Part shown: positions 46,910-57,154 of the stretch, one piece after another
How positions within the stretch are numbered: the first letter of the stretch is position 1
Layout of the letters: each line of letters starts with the position of its first letter
Origin: CALUOB01 sp944322305
GTDB lineage: Bacteria > Actinomycetota > Coriobacteriia > Coriobacteriales > Coriobacteriaceae
Length of the DNA stretch: 64,000 nucleotides
NCBI GenBank assembly: GCA_963931605.1
Contig: OZ007031.1
Span: 1,736,001-1,800,000, forward strand
Reading direction: 5' to 3'
The notes under the pieces: model-generated
What the model saw: only the letters and a program-made list of their open reading frames with translations
Told to the model about the DNA's origin: nothing
The model's database searches: none
Made by a program: the position numbers and the translations under genes

Positions 46910-49900
46910 ATGCTACATTTGCGTAAAGGACGCTCCGTGTCGAGCGCTCAAACGTTGTGGGGGGGGGGTTCTCATAGAAATGTAGAACCCCGCAAGGCGG
47001 GCAAAAAGCTCGCCGCGTGCATTGCCGCAACAGCGGCTGTGGCGCTCGCGCTGGGTTTTGCCGCCCCGCAAGCGAACGCCATCGAACTCACGGACATCCC
47101 GGTAATTGGGGATGTTGCCAAAGCCCTGGGGGTGACTGCCCAGGCGGACGAGGGCCAAGAGAGGTCGGCCACTCAGGGTGCCACGAGGGAAGCAGATAAC
47201 ACTACCTTCGATGCCTACACGCTTGGGGATGAGGATTCCACGCAATACAACGGACGCGTGTGGGTCGACAAATCGGTCAGCGATGAAGATGAAGTCAGCT
47301 TTGGAGACACTAAAGTCACCAATGATTCCGACTTTCTTGTGACGTATTCTGCGCTGGCTACTTCAACGGTAACCGTTGGACAGACGCCAACGGACACGGT
47401 GTTCATTCTTGACTTGTCGGCTAGTATGACCTGGGGCTACGAGACGAGTGGTCAATCTGTTCCGCAAAAGCAATCGCGACTTCAGGCGATGGTGGACTCG
47501 GTGAACTCTGCCATTGATACGCTGGTGAATGCGAACCCTGAAAACCGTATTGCCATTGTGACCTTCAATGGTTCTTGCCTTGATAACCAAGCGCTTGTGC
47601 CTGAGTTAGTAAGCGGGAAAGAAATTCTAAATCAGGTTAAAGACTCAGAATACCTTGAGATTCAGGATTACGATCAGAATTTAAATGACGGAAACGATAA
47701 AGCAACTGCCAATGTTTACTGTGCCATCAACGGTAACAGCGCATCTACATCGGGTGGCACCAACATTCAAGCGGGCCTCTTCAGGGGCATGAGCATCCTT
47801 GCTGAGAATGCGGACACAAAGTACACCTTGGATAACGGCAGTAAGGTTACCCGTATCCCGAACGTGATTCTTATGTCCGACGGCGCGCCTACCACCTTCT
47901 CCTCGGCGGAGGATGCTGGTTATATGAGTTACAACACAAAAGGTTCTGGTGACAACCATTACTTAGAGGAGGGCGGCTGGAAAGAAGGCGTAATTACTAA
48001 TAAAAGCCCAGTCATCAGGGATACGAATTACTCTGTCGAAAGTGGCAGCTGGTGGGCAACCAATTCCGGCCAGCAGATCGGCGCGGGCAACAACAACGAT
48101 CCTGATAGCGCCGATGGATTTATGGCGCTCTTGACGGCGTCTTATTTCAAGAATGCCATTTCAAGCAATTACTACGGATCTTCTGGCGAAGAGGCCAACG
48201 TATATACGATTGGCTTTGGAACGGATGTTCAGGATGAAGGTATGGTTGCCATGGCAAACCTCGTGCTTAATCCTGGCGAAAATCTTGGTGTAGAAACGAA
48301 TTATAACCAGGTTGACGAAGTTGCTACTGCATGGAGTGCATATAAAGCCGGCAACAAGACAACCGTTCACGCTGCAATTGGTGACGGCAGCAATACGTTG
48401 CACATTCCATTCAGTGTCAAACAGTGCGGCAACAAAAACAATCCAAGCTCGTTGGATTATCCCACGCAGTATTTTGAGGCGGCAGACAAGGATCAGCTCG
48501 AGGAGATATTTGGTCAGATTACAAGCCTGATCACCTCTTCCGCATCTGCTCCGACTGAAGTTACGGGTGACCCAATGAGTGACGGGTATCTTACGTATAC
48601 CGACACCACTGGCCAATACATGGAAATCAAGAACGTAACGAAGCTGATTTTCATGAACCAGGATCTGAACGTTACAAAGGATGAAAGTAGCTTCACGACC
48701 GACCGGGAAGTGTATGTTGCGGCCAGCTACGACTATGAAAATCCTGCTTATCCTGGGCAGAGTTTTAACACCAACCAGATAGAGATTGTCATTACGAATA
48801 ACGATGACAGCACCCAGACCCTTACCGTTAAAATACCCGCGGCTCTCATTCCGCTGCGCACAAACACCGTAACGCTTGATGGCAATGGCAATCCGACTAA
48901 CAATCAGGTGTCGGAGACCAAGCCGCTTCGTCTTTGCTATGAAGTTGGCTTGAAGGCAGGCATTGATCCTACGACGCTAAACGGAGTGGACGCAGACTAC
49001 CTCAAGGATAATTCCGCAGACGGAAAGGTCAGTTTCTACAGCAACGCGTACACCGAAGGCGGTCAAACCAATAAGGGCGTAGGCGCAACGGTGGAGTTTG
49101 AGCCTTCTCCCACTAATCCTTTCTACTTTGTGCAGGAGGACACGTCTCTCTACGTGGCGACCGGTATGGATGCCGGGGGCGAGCCGGAATATGCTCGCGC
49201 TGCTGGTCCGCTGGATGTCGATGCAACCTATTACGTTCCCATGACCTACTATAACGGTGAGGGTGCGAACGTTAAAAAGGTAACCTCTTACGTAGCGCGT
49301 AGCGGTGAGACGCTCGAGGGGTATACAAACACCGATTCCGAGGGGCTGTACCTTACGGAGGGTTCTCCGCGGCTTGGCAACCTTGAGGATGTGACTGCGG
49401 AGAAGCCTGAGAACAAGACGGGTACCTACGGCTATTATCGTGAGCCTACTTTTGTGTATGACCAGGGGAGTACCAACCCGCAAGAGGGGCATTTTGTCGT
49501 GCTGTTGGGTAACAACGGCAGGCTGCAGGTTGACGAGCCGGCTTCGCTGGTGATTGCCAAGAAGGTGACGGCTGGCGAGGGGCTTACGGCTCCCGACGCC
49601 ACGTTCACCTTCGAGATCACCTCTGCCGACAAGGCCGGCCAGACGGTGAATGCCGTGAAGACCACGAGTACCGGTGATGGCGCCACGACCGAGGACATCA
49701 CGGTTGAGTTCAACGACCAGGGCGTGGCGAAGGTTGAGCTGACTGCCAACCAGACCATCGAGCTCAAGGGCATGGCGGGTGCCGACTACTCCATCAAGGA
49801 GGTCGACGTTGCGAACGGCTTCACGCTGGACTCGGTGACGGGCGCTGACGCTACGAACGTTACCGGCAAGGATATCGTTGCCTCGGGCGAGGTGAGCGCC

Positions 49901-52900
49901 GGCGCTGCCGACGAGACCGTCATCTTCACCAACAACTACAGCGTGACACCCGCTACATCCACAAGCCTCAACATTCCGCTGAGCGGCACCAAGACCATCG
50001 ACGGCCGCAGCTTCCAGCAGGGCGACGAGTTCACCTTCACGATCGCCGCTGCCCGGGCGACGCTCAACGCCCCGCTGCCCCAGAAGGACGGCAAGGATGT
50101 CACGAGCGTGACCATCAAGCCGACGAGCGGTGAAAACGCGAGCTTCGCCTTCGACGGCGAGATCACCTTCACCAAGCCCGGCGAGTACCGCTACATCATC
50201 CGCGAGGTCAACTACGATACTGACAACGACGACACTACGGTGAATCCTGGCGGCGTCAGCTATGATTCTGCTTTTTATCGCCTGAACGTCGTGATCGTTG
50301 ACAACGGCGACGGCACGCTGCGCCTTGCTAACGTTGACGAGATTGATGACCTTACCAAGGAAGACGGCATGGCCGGCGACGGTCTCGTGTACACCGCCAA
50401 CCCGATGGTCCAGGAGTACAGCGGCGGCGCCATGCAGCCCGCGCCGAACAACGCGGTGCAGTTCGACAACAACTACAATCCCGACGCCGCCACCGCCACG
50501 ATCCAGGGCACCAAGGTCCTGAAGGTGACGAACAGCGACTACAAGCTCAAGGACGGTGACTTCTCGTTCACCATCGAGCTGCTGGGCTCTACGACCAATG
50601 CCAAGGACAGTTACGATGCTGGTGATTTCACGGCCGACAACACCCAGCCGATACCGGTTGACAATCAGGGCCAGCCTCTGACGCAAGCCGCCAACATCGC
50701 CAACGGCAACGTGCAGTTCGGCTTTGCTCAGGACGCGTTCACTAAGGACATGATCGGCAAGACCTACGGCTATCAGATCACCGAGGCGCTGGGTGACGCG
50801 CCCGACAACACGGTGATGGACTCCAACGCCAGCCGCATCGTGTGGATCACGGTGGGCGACGACGGCCAAGGCCACGTGACAACGACGGTCGGACCGAACG
50901 ACGGCCAGTCCGGTGCGCCGAACAACTTCACGTTCACGAACGCCTATCAGCCGACCGGCATCACTATCGGCGAGGGTGACAAAGCGAGCATCACGGTCCA
51001 GAAGACCTTTGATGGCCATGACTGGACGGATGGCTACACGTTCGAGTACACCATCAAGAACACGGGTGCGCCCGCGGGCGTGACGGCTCCGATGCCTGAC
51101 AAAGACACGATTGGGATCGGCAGCCCGGCTTCGGGCAACGTGAACACCGGCGCGTTCGGCGAGATGACCTTCGAGCGGGAGGGCACCTACACCTACGAGA
51201 TCACCGAGACCGAGGGCGCTCTTGGCGGTGTGACGTATGACAAGCACATTGCCACGGTGACGGTGACCGTGACCGAGGACGAGGCCGCTGGCACGCTCTC
51301 CGCGCAGGTGAGCTATGACAACAGCAAGGCGCTGAACGATTCCGATCGCAACGTCAAGGATGCCTCCGCGTTCACCAACACCTACGCTCCGAGTGAGATT
51401 ACGCTTTCCGGCGACAAGGCGCTTGCGGTGAGGAAGAAGGTTGCCGGCGCCGACACCGACGAGGACTTCTCGTTCACTGCGACACTGAATAAGGACGCCA
51501 GCTCTGACACTTCCGGCATCAAGGGCTACGCGGACGGCTTCAAGCTCACCGGCGAGGTGACTGACGCCTTCAAGGACGGCGATACCAAGGACGTCAAGCT
51601 CTCCGAGGTGACGTTCACTAAGCCGGGCACCTACGTGTTCGACGTGGTGGAGGACGGCGCCGGTAGCGCGCCCACCGGCTGGACCTACGACAACGCTACC
51701 AAGCAGATCACCGTCAAGGTTACCGATGAGAACGGCCAGCTCAAGGCCGACGTCCAGGGCGACGCCCCGACCTTCACCAACACCTACTTCGACGAGGAGG
51801 ACGCCAAGGACGTCTTCGCCACCGACGGCGATGGCAATAAGGCGGGCAACAGCGTCGACGGCAAGCTCGTGGGCGTCGGCGATGTGCTGACCTACGAGGT
51901 CAAGTGGATGAACACCAAGGCCACGGAGGCGGCTGTCACCGTGACCGACACCGTGCCCGCCGGCACCGAGCTGGTCGAGGACTCCATCTCCGATGGTGGC
52001 AGTGAGCAGGGAGGCGCCATCACCTGGAACCTGGGCACCAAGCAGCCCGGCGAGTCCGGCACCGTGTCCTTCCGGGTCAAGGTGACCGAGAACGTCGCCG
52101 GCGCCACGGTCGACAACCAGGCGTCCATCACCGTCGGGGACAATCCTGAGGTGAAAACCAACACCACCGAGAACCCCGTCCCCGAGAAGGAGGAGACCTC
52201 CGGCACCGGTTCCGTCGCCGAGGGTACCGAGCTGACCTATCAGATCAGCTTCAAGAACACCGACGGCGACAAGGCCTCCGCCACGGTGGTTGACGAGCTC
52301 ACCAAGGGTCAGGAGTACGTCAAGGGCTCGTCGCAGCTCAACGGTCAGCAGACCGGTGACCCCGACATCGAGGGCGCCGCCTCCGACGGGCAAAAGCTCA
52401 CCTGGAAGCTCGATGGCCTCAGCGACGGTGAGGACGTTGTTCTCACCTTCAAGGTGAAGACCACGCGCGACGCAGGGACAAGCGTGGACAACACCGCTAC
52501 GGTGAACGGCCACAAGACCAACACGGTCACGACGCCCTATCCGTCCGACACCAAGAAGGATGTGGCGCTGGCGAGCGACCCCAAGGCCTCCGTTGACGGC
52601 AAGCTGGTTGGTGTCGGCGACGAGCTGGTGTACACCATCGACTGGGCGGCTGACGCCGACGGCGAGCTGACCGTGACCGACGAGGTTCCCGAGGGCACGG
52701 AGAACCCGACGGAGATTTCGGACGGCGGGTCTGTCGCGGAAGACGGGACGATCACCTGGGACCTCGGGACCGTTTCCGCCGGTGACAAGGGCACGGTTTC
52801 GTTCAAGGTGACGGTTTCCGAGGCTGCTGCCAAGCTCGACTCGGTGACCAACACGGCGTACCTGAAGATCGGGAACAATAAGCCCAAGCCCACCAACACC

Positions 52901-55807
52901 ACCACGAACACGGTCCCCGAGAAGACCGTGGACAAGTCTGAGGCCAACGTTGGCGACGAGCTTACGTACACCGTTGCCTTTACGAGCGATTCCGACGCCA
53001 CTGCTACGGTGGAAGACGAGCTGGCCGATGGTCTGACGTATGAGGACGGCTCCGCTACGGTTGCCATCAACGATGGCGGGGCTGTTGCCGCGAAGCCGAC
53101 GACCTCTGGCCAGAAGCTTTCGTGGCAGGTCGACGGTCTTAAGAAGGGCGACGCCGTTCTCATCACCTTCAAGGTTACGGTGGGCGACCAGCTTGACGGC
53201 GGCTCTGCTTCCAACCAGGCTACGGTGAACGGGCACGCGTCCAACGTGGTGCAGACTACGATTGACAAGACTCCCTCTCCGGCTGACGGGCAGGGCACCA
53301 TCTCGGTGACCAAGAAGCTCGAGGGCCGCGACTGGCTCGATACCGACTCGTTCACCTTCACGCTGGCGGCGGACGAGAACAACCCTGCCGGTGCCGTGCT
53401 TCCCGGTAATCCGACGGTCACCATCTCCGCGGGTACTGCGGAGCACACCGCGCAGTTCGACCCCATCACGTTTACCGCCGAGGGTACGTACACCTTCTAT
53501 GTGACGGAGAACGCGACTGACATTCCGGGCGTGACCGCGAGCACCGAGCGCAAGGCGGTGACCTTCACGGTGACCGACGCCAAGAACGGTACGTACAACA
53601 TTGTTTCCTCGGAAGAGGGAGCGGTTGAGTTCACCAACACCTACGCTCCGTCCCCGGCCGTCGCGGGCCTCACGGCGACCAAGACGGTGAACGGCCAGAG
53701 CAAGGGCGTCGAGGCCGGCGCGTTCCAGTTCAAGATCGAGGCTGTTGACGGCGCGCCGATGCCCGCTGGCCCGCAGGGCGGCGTGGTGGGCAACGACGTT
53801 GACGGCGTTATCGACTTCGGCACGTTCAGCTTCGACACCCCCGGCACCTACACCTACCGCGTGAGCGAGGTCGACGGCGGCAAGGCCGGCTACACCTACG
53901 ACGACACGGTCTACACCGTGACGTTCACGGTGGCCGACACCGACCAGGCCAACGGGTCGCTCGAGGTGACGCGCGCCGTCACCGCGAACGGCCAGCCGGC
54001 CGAGAGCGTCACGTTCAGCAACGGCTACCAGCCCAACCCGGTGACCACCGACGCGCAGGCGCCCTTCTCGGGCACCAAGACGGTGAGGGCCGAGCACGGC
54101 GAGTTCCAGCTCGAGGCCGGCCAGTTCAGCTTCGCGATGGAGAGCGTCGCCGCGCCCGACGGTGTCGAGGCGCCGCAGCCGAGCAACGGCTCCACGGTGG
54201 AGAACGCCGCCGACGGCAGCTACAGCTTCGGCACGCTGACGTTCACGGAGCCCGGCGAGTACGTCTACGCAGTGCGCGAGATTGACGGCGGCCTGGCGGG
54301 CGTCACCTACGACGGCACCGTCTACACGGTGAGCTTCACGGTCGAGGACCACGACGGCCAGCTGGTCATCACCAAGCAGGTCGTGAGCTCGGCTAATGGC
54401 GAGGCGTCTGCCACGGGCATGGACTTCACCAACGTCTACAACGACGGCCGGGTGAGCGTGAGCCTGAGCGGCACGAAGGTGCTGGAGACCAACGGCTACG
54501 AGGGCGCGCAGCTTGAGCAGGGCGCGTACACGTTCGTGCTGCTCGACGAGAACGGCACGGAGGTGGCCCGCACCGCCAACGGCACGCCGAGCGGCAACGC
54601 GGCGAGCTTCGAGTTCGGCCCGCTCACCTACACGGCCGACGACCTGGGCACCCACACCTACAAGGTGTGCGAGCTCGGCGTCGACGGCGAGCCCGGCACG
54701 GGCGGCGAGGCCGACGGCGTTTCCTACAGCACCGAGGTTTACACGATTGCGGTGACCGTGAGCGCCGACGAGCAGGCGGAGGGTGCCGGCGCGCTGAAGG
54801 CCGAGGTCGACACCGCGGGCAAGCAGGTCGTGTTCACCAACGGCTACGAGCCCGAGCCCGGCACGGTGGGCCCGAACGGGTCCGTCCAGATCAGCGGCAC
54901 CAAGGCTCTCACCGGCCGCGACATGGCAGCGGGCGAGTTCGCCTTCGAGCTGGTCCAGGGCGGCGAGGTTGTGGATGAGGCTACCAACAGCGCCGACGGG
55001 ACGTTCACGTTCGGCAAGGACATAACCTTCACAGAGCCCGGCACCTACACCTACCTGGTGCGCGAGAAGGCCGGCACGCTCGGCGGCGTGACCTACGACA
55101 AGGCCGCGTACGCGGTCGTGGTAACGGTGACCGAGGACGCAGCCGCGCACAAGCTCGTCCCGAAGGTGAGCTACCAGCTCGCCGGAGAGGACGCCGACGG
55201 CATGGCCTTCTCCAACAGCTACGAGGCCGGCCCGGCCGGCGTGGTGATCGGCCTGGCCAAAAAGCTGGAGGGCGCGGAGCTCGGGGACGGCCAGTTCTCC
55301 TTCGAGATCGAGGCCGCGACCGAGGGTGCTCCCATGCCCGAGGAGACCACCGTCGCCAACGACGTCGCCGGCGGCATCTCCTTCGGCCCGATCACGTTCA
55401 CGGAGCCCGGCGAGTACGACTACGTGGTGAGCGAGGTGAACGACGGCCAGGAGGGTGTCGCCTACGACGAGGACGCCGACCGCACCGTCCACGTGAGCGT
55501 GACGGACAACGGCCAGGGCAGCCTGGTCGCCGAGGTGACCTATCCCGAGGGCTCCACCTTCGTGAACACCGCGGAGCCCGAGGAGCCGGAGAACCCCGAG
55601 AACCCAGAGGAGCCCGGCCAGCCGGAGACCCCCGGGACCCCGGCTGAACCCGGCAGCCCGACCGAGCCCAGCCAGCCCAACGGCGGCTCCAACCAGGAGG
55701 CCTTGCCCGTGACGGGCGACTACCTGCCCGCTATCGCAGGCGGCATCGCGCTCGTCGCGGTGGCTCTGGTGGCCGGCGGCGTGGCCCTGCGCCGCAGGAG
55801 GCGCTAG
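46910..55807 (+). CDS. Giant LPxTG cell-wall-anchored VWA/pilin-repeat adhesin (2)
   Basis: A 2,965-residue surface protein built like adhesin 1. It has a signal peptide (core AACIAATAAVALALGFAAP, cleavage after ANA), then the motif GRVWVDKSV shared with adhesin 1 (GRIWTDKSV), and a von Willebrand A domain (about 160-545) with MIDAS DLSAS. A Cna-B-like domain, four pilin domains (about 1010-1627), four DUF11 domains (about 1633-2120) and six more pilin domains (to about 2884) follow. The end is a Pro/Glu-rich wall linker, LPVTG, a membrane helix and RRRRR. ATG 46910 follows AGAGG. A G10 tract lies at codons 17-20. The VWA part is visibly AT-richer than the repeats. Confidence 0.9.
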   Translation: MLHLRKGRSVSSAQTLWGGGSHRNVEPRKAGKKLAACIAATAAVALALGFAAPQANAIELTDIPVIGDVAKALGVTAQADEGQERSATQGATREADNTTFDAYTLGDEDSTQYNGRVWVDKSVSDEDEVSFGDTKVTNDSDFLVTYSALATSTVTVGQTPTDTVFILDLSASMTWGYETSGQSVPQKQSRLQAMVDSVNSAIDTLVNANPENRIAIVTFNGSCLDNQALVPELVSGKEILNQVKDSEYLEIQDYDQNLNDGNDKATANVYCAINGNSASTSGGTNIQAGLFRGMSILAENADTKYTLDNGSKVTRIPNVILMSDGAPTTFSSAEDAGYMSYNTKGSGDNHYLEEGGWKEGVITNKSPVIRDTNYSVESGSWWATNSGQQIGAGNNNDPDSADGFMALLTASYFKNAISSNYYGSSGEEANVYTIGFGTDVQDEGMVAMANLVLNPGENLGVETNYNQVDEVATAWSAYKAGNKTTVHAAIGDGSNTLHIPFSVKQCGNKNNPSSLDYPTQYFEAADKDQLEEIFGQITSLITSSASAPTEVTGDPMSDGYLTYTDTTGQYMEIKNVTKLIFMNQDLNVTKDESSFTTDREVYVAASYDYENPAYPGQSFNTNQIEIVITNNDDSTQTLTVKIPAALIPLRTNTVTLDGNGNPTNNQVSETKPLRLCYEVGLKAGIDPTTLNGVDADYLKDNSADGKVSFYSNAYTEGGQTNKGVGATVEFEPSPTNPFYFVQEDTSLYVATGMDAGGEPEYARAAGPLDVDATYYVPMTYYNGEGANVKKVTSYVARSGETLEGYTNTDSEGLYLTEGSPRLGNLEDVTAEKPENKTGTYGYYREPTFVYDQGSTNPQEGHFVVLLGNNGRLQVDEPASLVIAKKVTAGEGLTAPDATFTFEITSADKAGQTVNAVKTTSTGDGATTEDITVEFNDQGVAKVELTANQTIELKGMAGADYSIKEVDVANGFTLDSVTGADATNVTGKDIVASGEVSAGAADETVIFTNNYSVTPATSTSLNIPLSGTKTIDGRSFQQGDEFTFTIAAARATLNAPLPQKDGKDVTSVTIKPTSGENASFAFDGEITFTKPGEYRYIIREVNYDTDNDDTTVNPGGVSYDSAFYRLNVVIVDNGDGTLRLANVDEIDDLTKEDGMAGDGLVYTANPMVQEYSGGAMQPAPNNAVQFDNNYNPDAATATIQGTKVLKVTNSDYKLKDGDFSFTIELLGSTTNAKDSYDAGDFTADNTQPIPVDNQGQPLTQAANIANGNVQFGFAQDAFTKDMIGKTYGYQITEALGDAPDNTVMDSNASRIVWITVGDDGQGHVTTTVGPNDGQSGAPNNFTFTNAYQPTGITIGEGDKASITVQKTFDGHDWTDGYTFEYTIKNTGAPAGVTAPMPDKDTIGIGSPASGNVNTGAFGEMTFEREGTYTYEITETEGALGGVTYDKHIATVTVTVTEDEAAGTLSAQVSYDNSKALNDSDRNVKDASAFTNTYAPSEITLSGDKALAVRKKVAGADTDEDFSFTATLNKDASSDTSGIKGYADGFKLTGEVTDAFKDGDTKDVKLSEVTFTKPGTYVFDVVEDGAGSAPTGWTYDNATKQITVKVTDENGQLKADVQGDAPTFTNTYFDEEDAKDVFATDGDGNKAGNSVDGKLVGVGDVLTYEVKWMNTKATEAAVTVTDTVPAGTELVEDSISDGGSEQGGAITWNLGTKQPGESGTVSFRVKVTENVAGATVDNQASITVGDNPEVKTNTTENPVPEKEETSGTGSVAEGTELTYQISFKNTDGDKASATVVDELTKGQEYVKGSSQLNGQQTGDPDIEGAASDGQKLTWKLDGLSDGEDVVLTFKVKTTRDAGTSVDNTATVNGHKTNTVTTPYPSDTKKDVALASDPKASVDGKLVGVGDELVYTIDWAADADGELTVTDEVPEGTENPTEISDGGSVAEDGTITWDLGTVSAGDKGTVSFKVTVSEAAAKLDSVTNTAYLKIGNNKPKPTNTTTNTVPEKTVDKSEANVGDELTYTVAFTSDSDATATVEDELADGLTYEDGSATVAINDGGAVAAKPTTSGQKLSWQVDGLKKGDAVLITFKVTVGDQLDGGSASNQATVNGHASNVVQTTIDKTPSPADGQGTISVTKKLEGRDWLDTDSFTFTLAADENNPAGAVLPGNPTVTISAGTAEHTAQFDPITFTAEGTYTFYVTENATDIPGVTASTERKAVTFTVTDAKNGTYNIVSSEEGAVEFTNTYAPSPAVAGLTATKTVNGQSKGVEAGAFQFKIEAVDGAPMPAGPQGGVVGNDVDGVIDFGTFSFDTPGTYTYRVSEVDGGKAGYTYDDTVYTVTFTVADTDQANGSLEVTRAVTANGQPAESVTFSNGYQPNPVTTDAQAPFSGTKTVRAEHGEFQLEAGQFSFAMESVAAPDGVEAPQPSNGSTVENAADGSYSFGTLTFTEPGEYVYAVREIDGGLAGVTYDGTVYTVSFTVEDHDGQLVITKQVVSSANGEASATGMDFTNVYNDGRVSVSLSGTKVLETNGYEGAQLEQGAYTFVLLDENGTEVARTANGTPSGNAASFEFGPLTYTADDLGTHTYKVCELGVDGEPGTGGEADGVSYSTEVYTIAVTVSADEQAEGAGALKAEVDTAGKQVVFTNGYEPEPGTVGPNGSVQISGTKALTGRDMAAGEFAFELVQGGEVVDEATNSADGTFTFGKDITFTEPGTYTYLVREKAGTLGGVTYDKAAYAVVVTVTEDAAAHKLVPKVSYQLAGEDADGMAFSNSYEAGPAGVVIGLAKKLEGAELGDGQFSFEIEAATEGAPMPEETTVANDVAGGISFGPITFTEPGEYDYVVSEVNDGQEGVAYDEDADRTVHVSVTDNGQGSLVAEVTYPEGSTFVNTAEPEEPENPENPEEPGQPETPGTPAEPGSPTEPSQPNGGSNQEALPVTGDYLPAIAGGIALVAVALVAGGVALRRRRR
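46959..46968 (+). repeat. G10 homopolymer inside the first codons of giant adhesin 2
   Basis: Ten G residues encode part of LWGGGS. One G fewer reaches a stop at 46983, one more a stop at 46975. No alternative in-frame start lies between the tract and the signal peptide core. It is a candidate phase-variation switch. Confidence 0.75.
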
Positions 55808-56042
55808 CGAACGGCGCGCAGGCGGGCGAGGGAGCAGGCAATTGCTCTGCTCTTCTCGCCCGCCGGCGGTTAGCCAAACCTGACACGTTGCGAGTTTGTT
55901 CGTCTGGATCCAGCTGACGTTAAGACACTTACCAGCTCGCAGTGTTTACCTGCGGAGTACAGATCCTCCGCGACATCTTTGATTTCCCGCGTGCCTTGCC
56001 TTGGATTACTCGACCAACCCTACCAGGCAAGGCAATTCTCAA

Positions 56043-56087
56043 GCCCGAGCCAAGGCCCCCGACTCCTTGGCTCGGGCATTTTTGTTT
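56043..56087 (+). terminator. Intrinsic terminator after giant adhesin 2
   Basis: GCCCGAGCCAAGG (56043-56055) is exactly complementary to 56065-56077, followed by ATTTTTGTTT. Confidence 0.85.
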
Positions 56088-56209
56088 ATCGATTTTCGGC
56101 AAGGCCGGGCAAGCTTAGATGCGTTGATGCTGCTGTGATCCATGCGTCTCTTTAGGATTCCGTTGCTTGCAGATCATGTCGCAGGGGGCTGTGGATTCGA
56201 AAAATCGAT

Positions 56210-56334
56210 GACAGATCATTTGAAAAACAACCGACAGATCATTCGAAAAAACGAGGATGATACTATCTACCAGCAGAAATGCTGGACTGCATAATTAGTA
56301 TAATCGTAATTATACTAATCGTGATCATACTAAT
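56210..56334. promoter_or_regulatory. AT-rich operator-like repeats
   Basis: GACAGATCATT occurs at 56210-56220 and 56233-56243. ATTAGTATAAT (56294-56304) and ATTATACTAAT (56309-56319) are a perfect inverted pair, and a third site ATCATACTAAT (56324-56334) is 15 bp further. A 28-codon frame (from 56208) runs through the first repeats; I doubt it is a gene. It looks like the regulatory remnant of a lost gene. Confidence 0.4.
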
Positions 56335-56391
56335 GAGCTGGTGTTCCGGGTTCTGCCCGCAGGCTTGCTGGAATCGCTGAATTCATCGATT

Positions 56392-56431
56392 GATCTCGGA
56401 ATTCCAGAGATTCCGAGATCGATTGTTTTTA
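56392..56431. terminator. Terminator-like hairpin
   Basis: GATCTCGGAAT (56392-56402) pairs with ATTCCGAGATC (56410-56420), followed by GATTGTTTTT. A further 12-bp pair, AAAATCGCTGAA/TTCAGCGATTTT (56469-56521), with GAATCGCTGAATTCA nearby, shows several related hairpins here. Confidence 0.55.
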
Positions 56432-56590
56432 CAGGTAAACGTGGTTATTTGTGCCTTTTCAATCTCGGAAAATCGCTGAAAATCTCTGAATTGAAAATCA
56501 ATTGCTGAATTCAGCGATTTTGTTTAGAGATTCCACGCTGGGCGTTTCTTCGCTGTTTTGCTGGACAGGGCCGCTTCATGCCGGAAAATT

Positions 56591-56739
56591 AAAGTTTTGA
56601 ACGGTTTGAGCTGAGACAAGGTTGCTTGGTGCGTTGATTTATGCATAGAAATGAAGAAGCTTCTTGGCAGATGCAGAGAAAATTGCATAAGTTCTAGTCC
56701 GCCCGCCGCTAAGGCTCCGACGCAACCGTTCAAAACTTT
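56591..56739. other. Nested inverted-repeat element (candidate structured RNA or MITE)
   Basis: AAAGTTTTGAACGGTT (56591-56606) is repeated inverted at 56724-56739. Inside lie TTATGCA/TGCATAA and, at the centre, AGAAGCTTCT. The rest of the 1.5-kb spacer 55808-57349 contains no recognised gene. Confidence 0.4.
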
Positions 56740-57154
56740 GATTTGGTGGCATCTTAGAGCGCGAAAACAGGGAAGTACGGTTTGTGTGGTGGTGAAGCGT
56801 GGCTGGAGCAACGGATCAGAGCGCGCATCGCAGCGCTTCCGGAATCTACGAGCGTTCCCGCGCTTTGCGAATGTGCTTGCGCGCGTAAACATGCCGTTGG
56901 CCATTGAGCGCACATAAGTTGCCTTGCACTTCTCGCTTGCGCTAATCTCTGCAACTCCCCGTGCGTCTTGCTCGGCCACTCGCCTAGCCGGGCAGCTGGC
57001 TGCCTGTAATACGCCAGCCCCGTCCGCCTGGGCCATGTAACCAGCCGTTCGTATCGCTCAAACTGAAAACTTATTCAACAAGTTTGTGAGAAATGTGTAG
57101 AACGGCTGCTTGGTCCGGCGACTTAAGAAGTTTGTACACACTTTTGATGATTGT

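Noticed and set aside
56651..57036. Small open frames on both strands (88 and 170 codons) in the adhesin 2-Nudix spacer
   Set aside because: They cross the nested hairpin element, have no good ribosome-binding site and no recognisable protein features.
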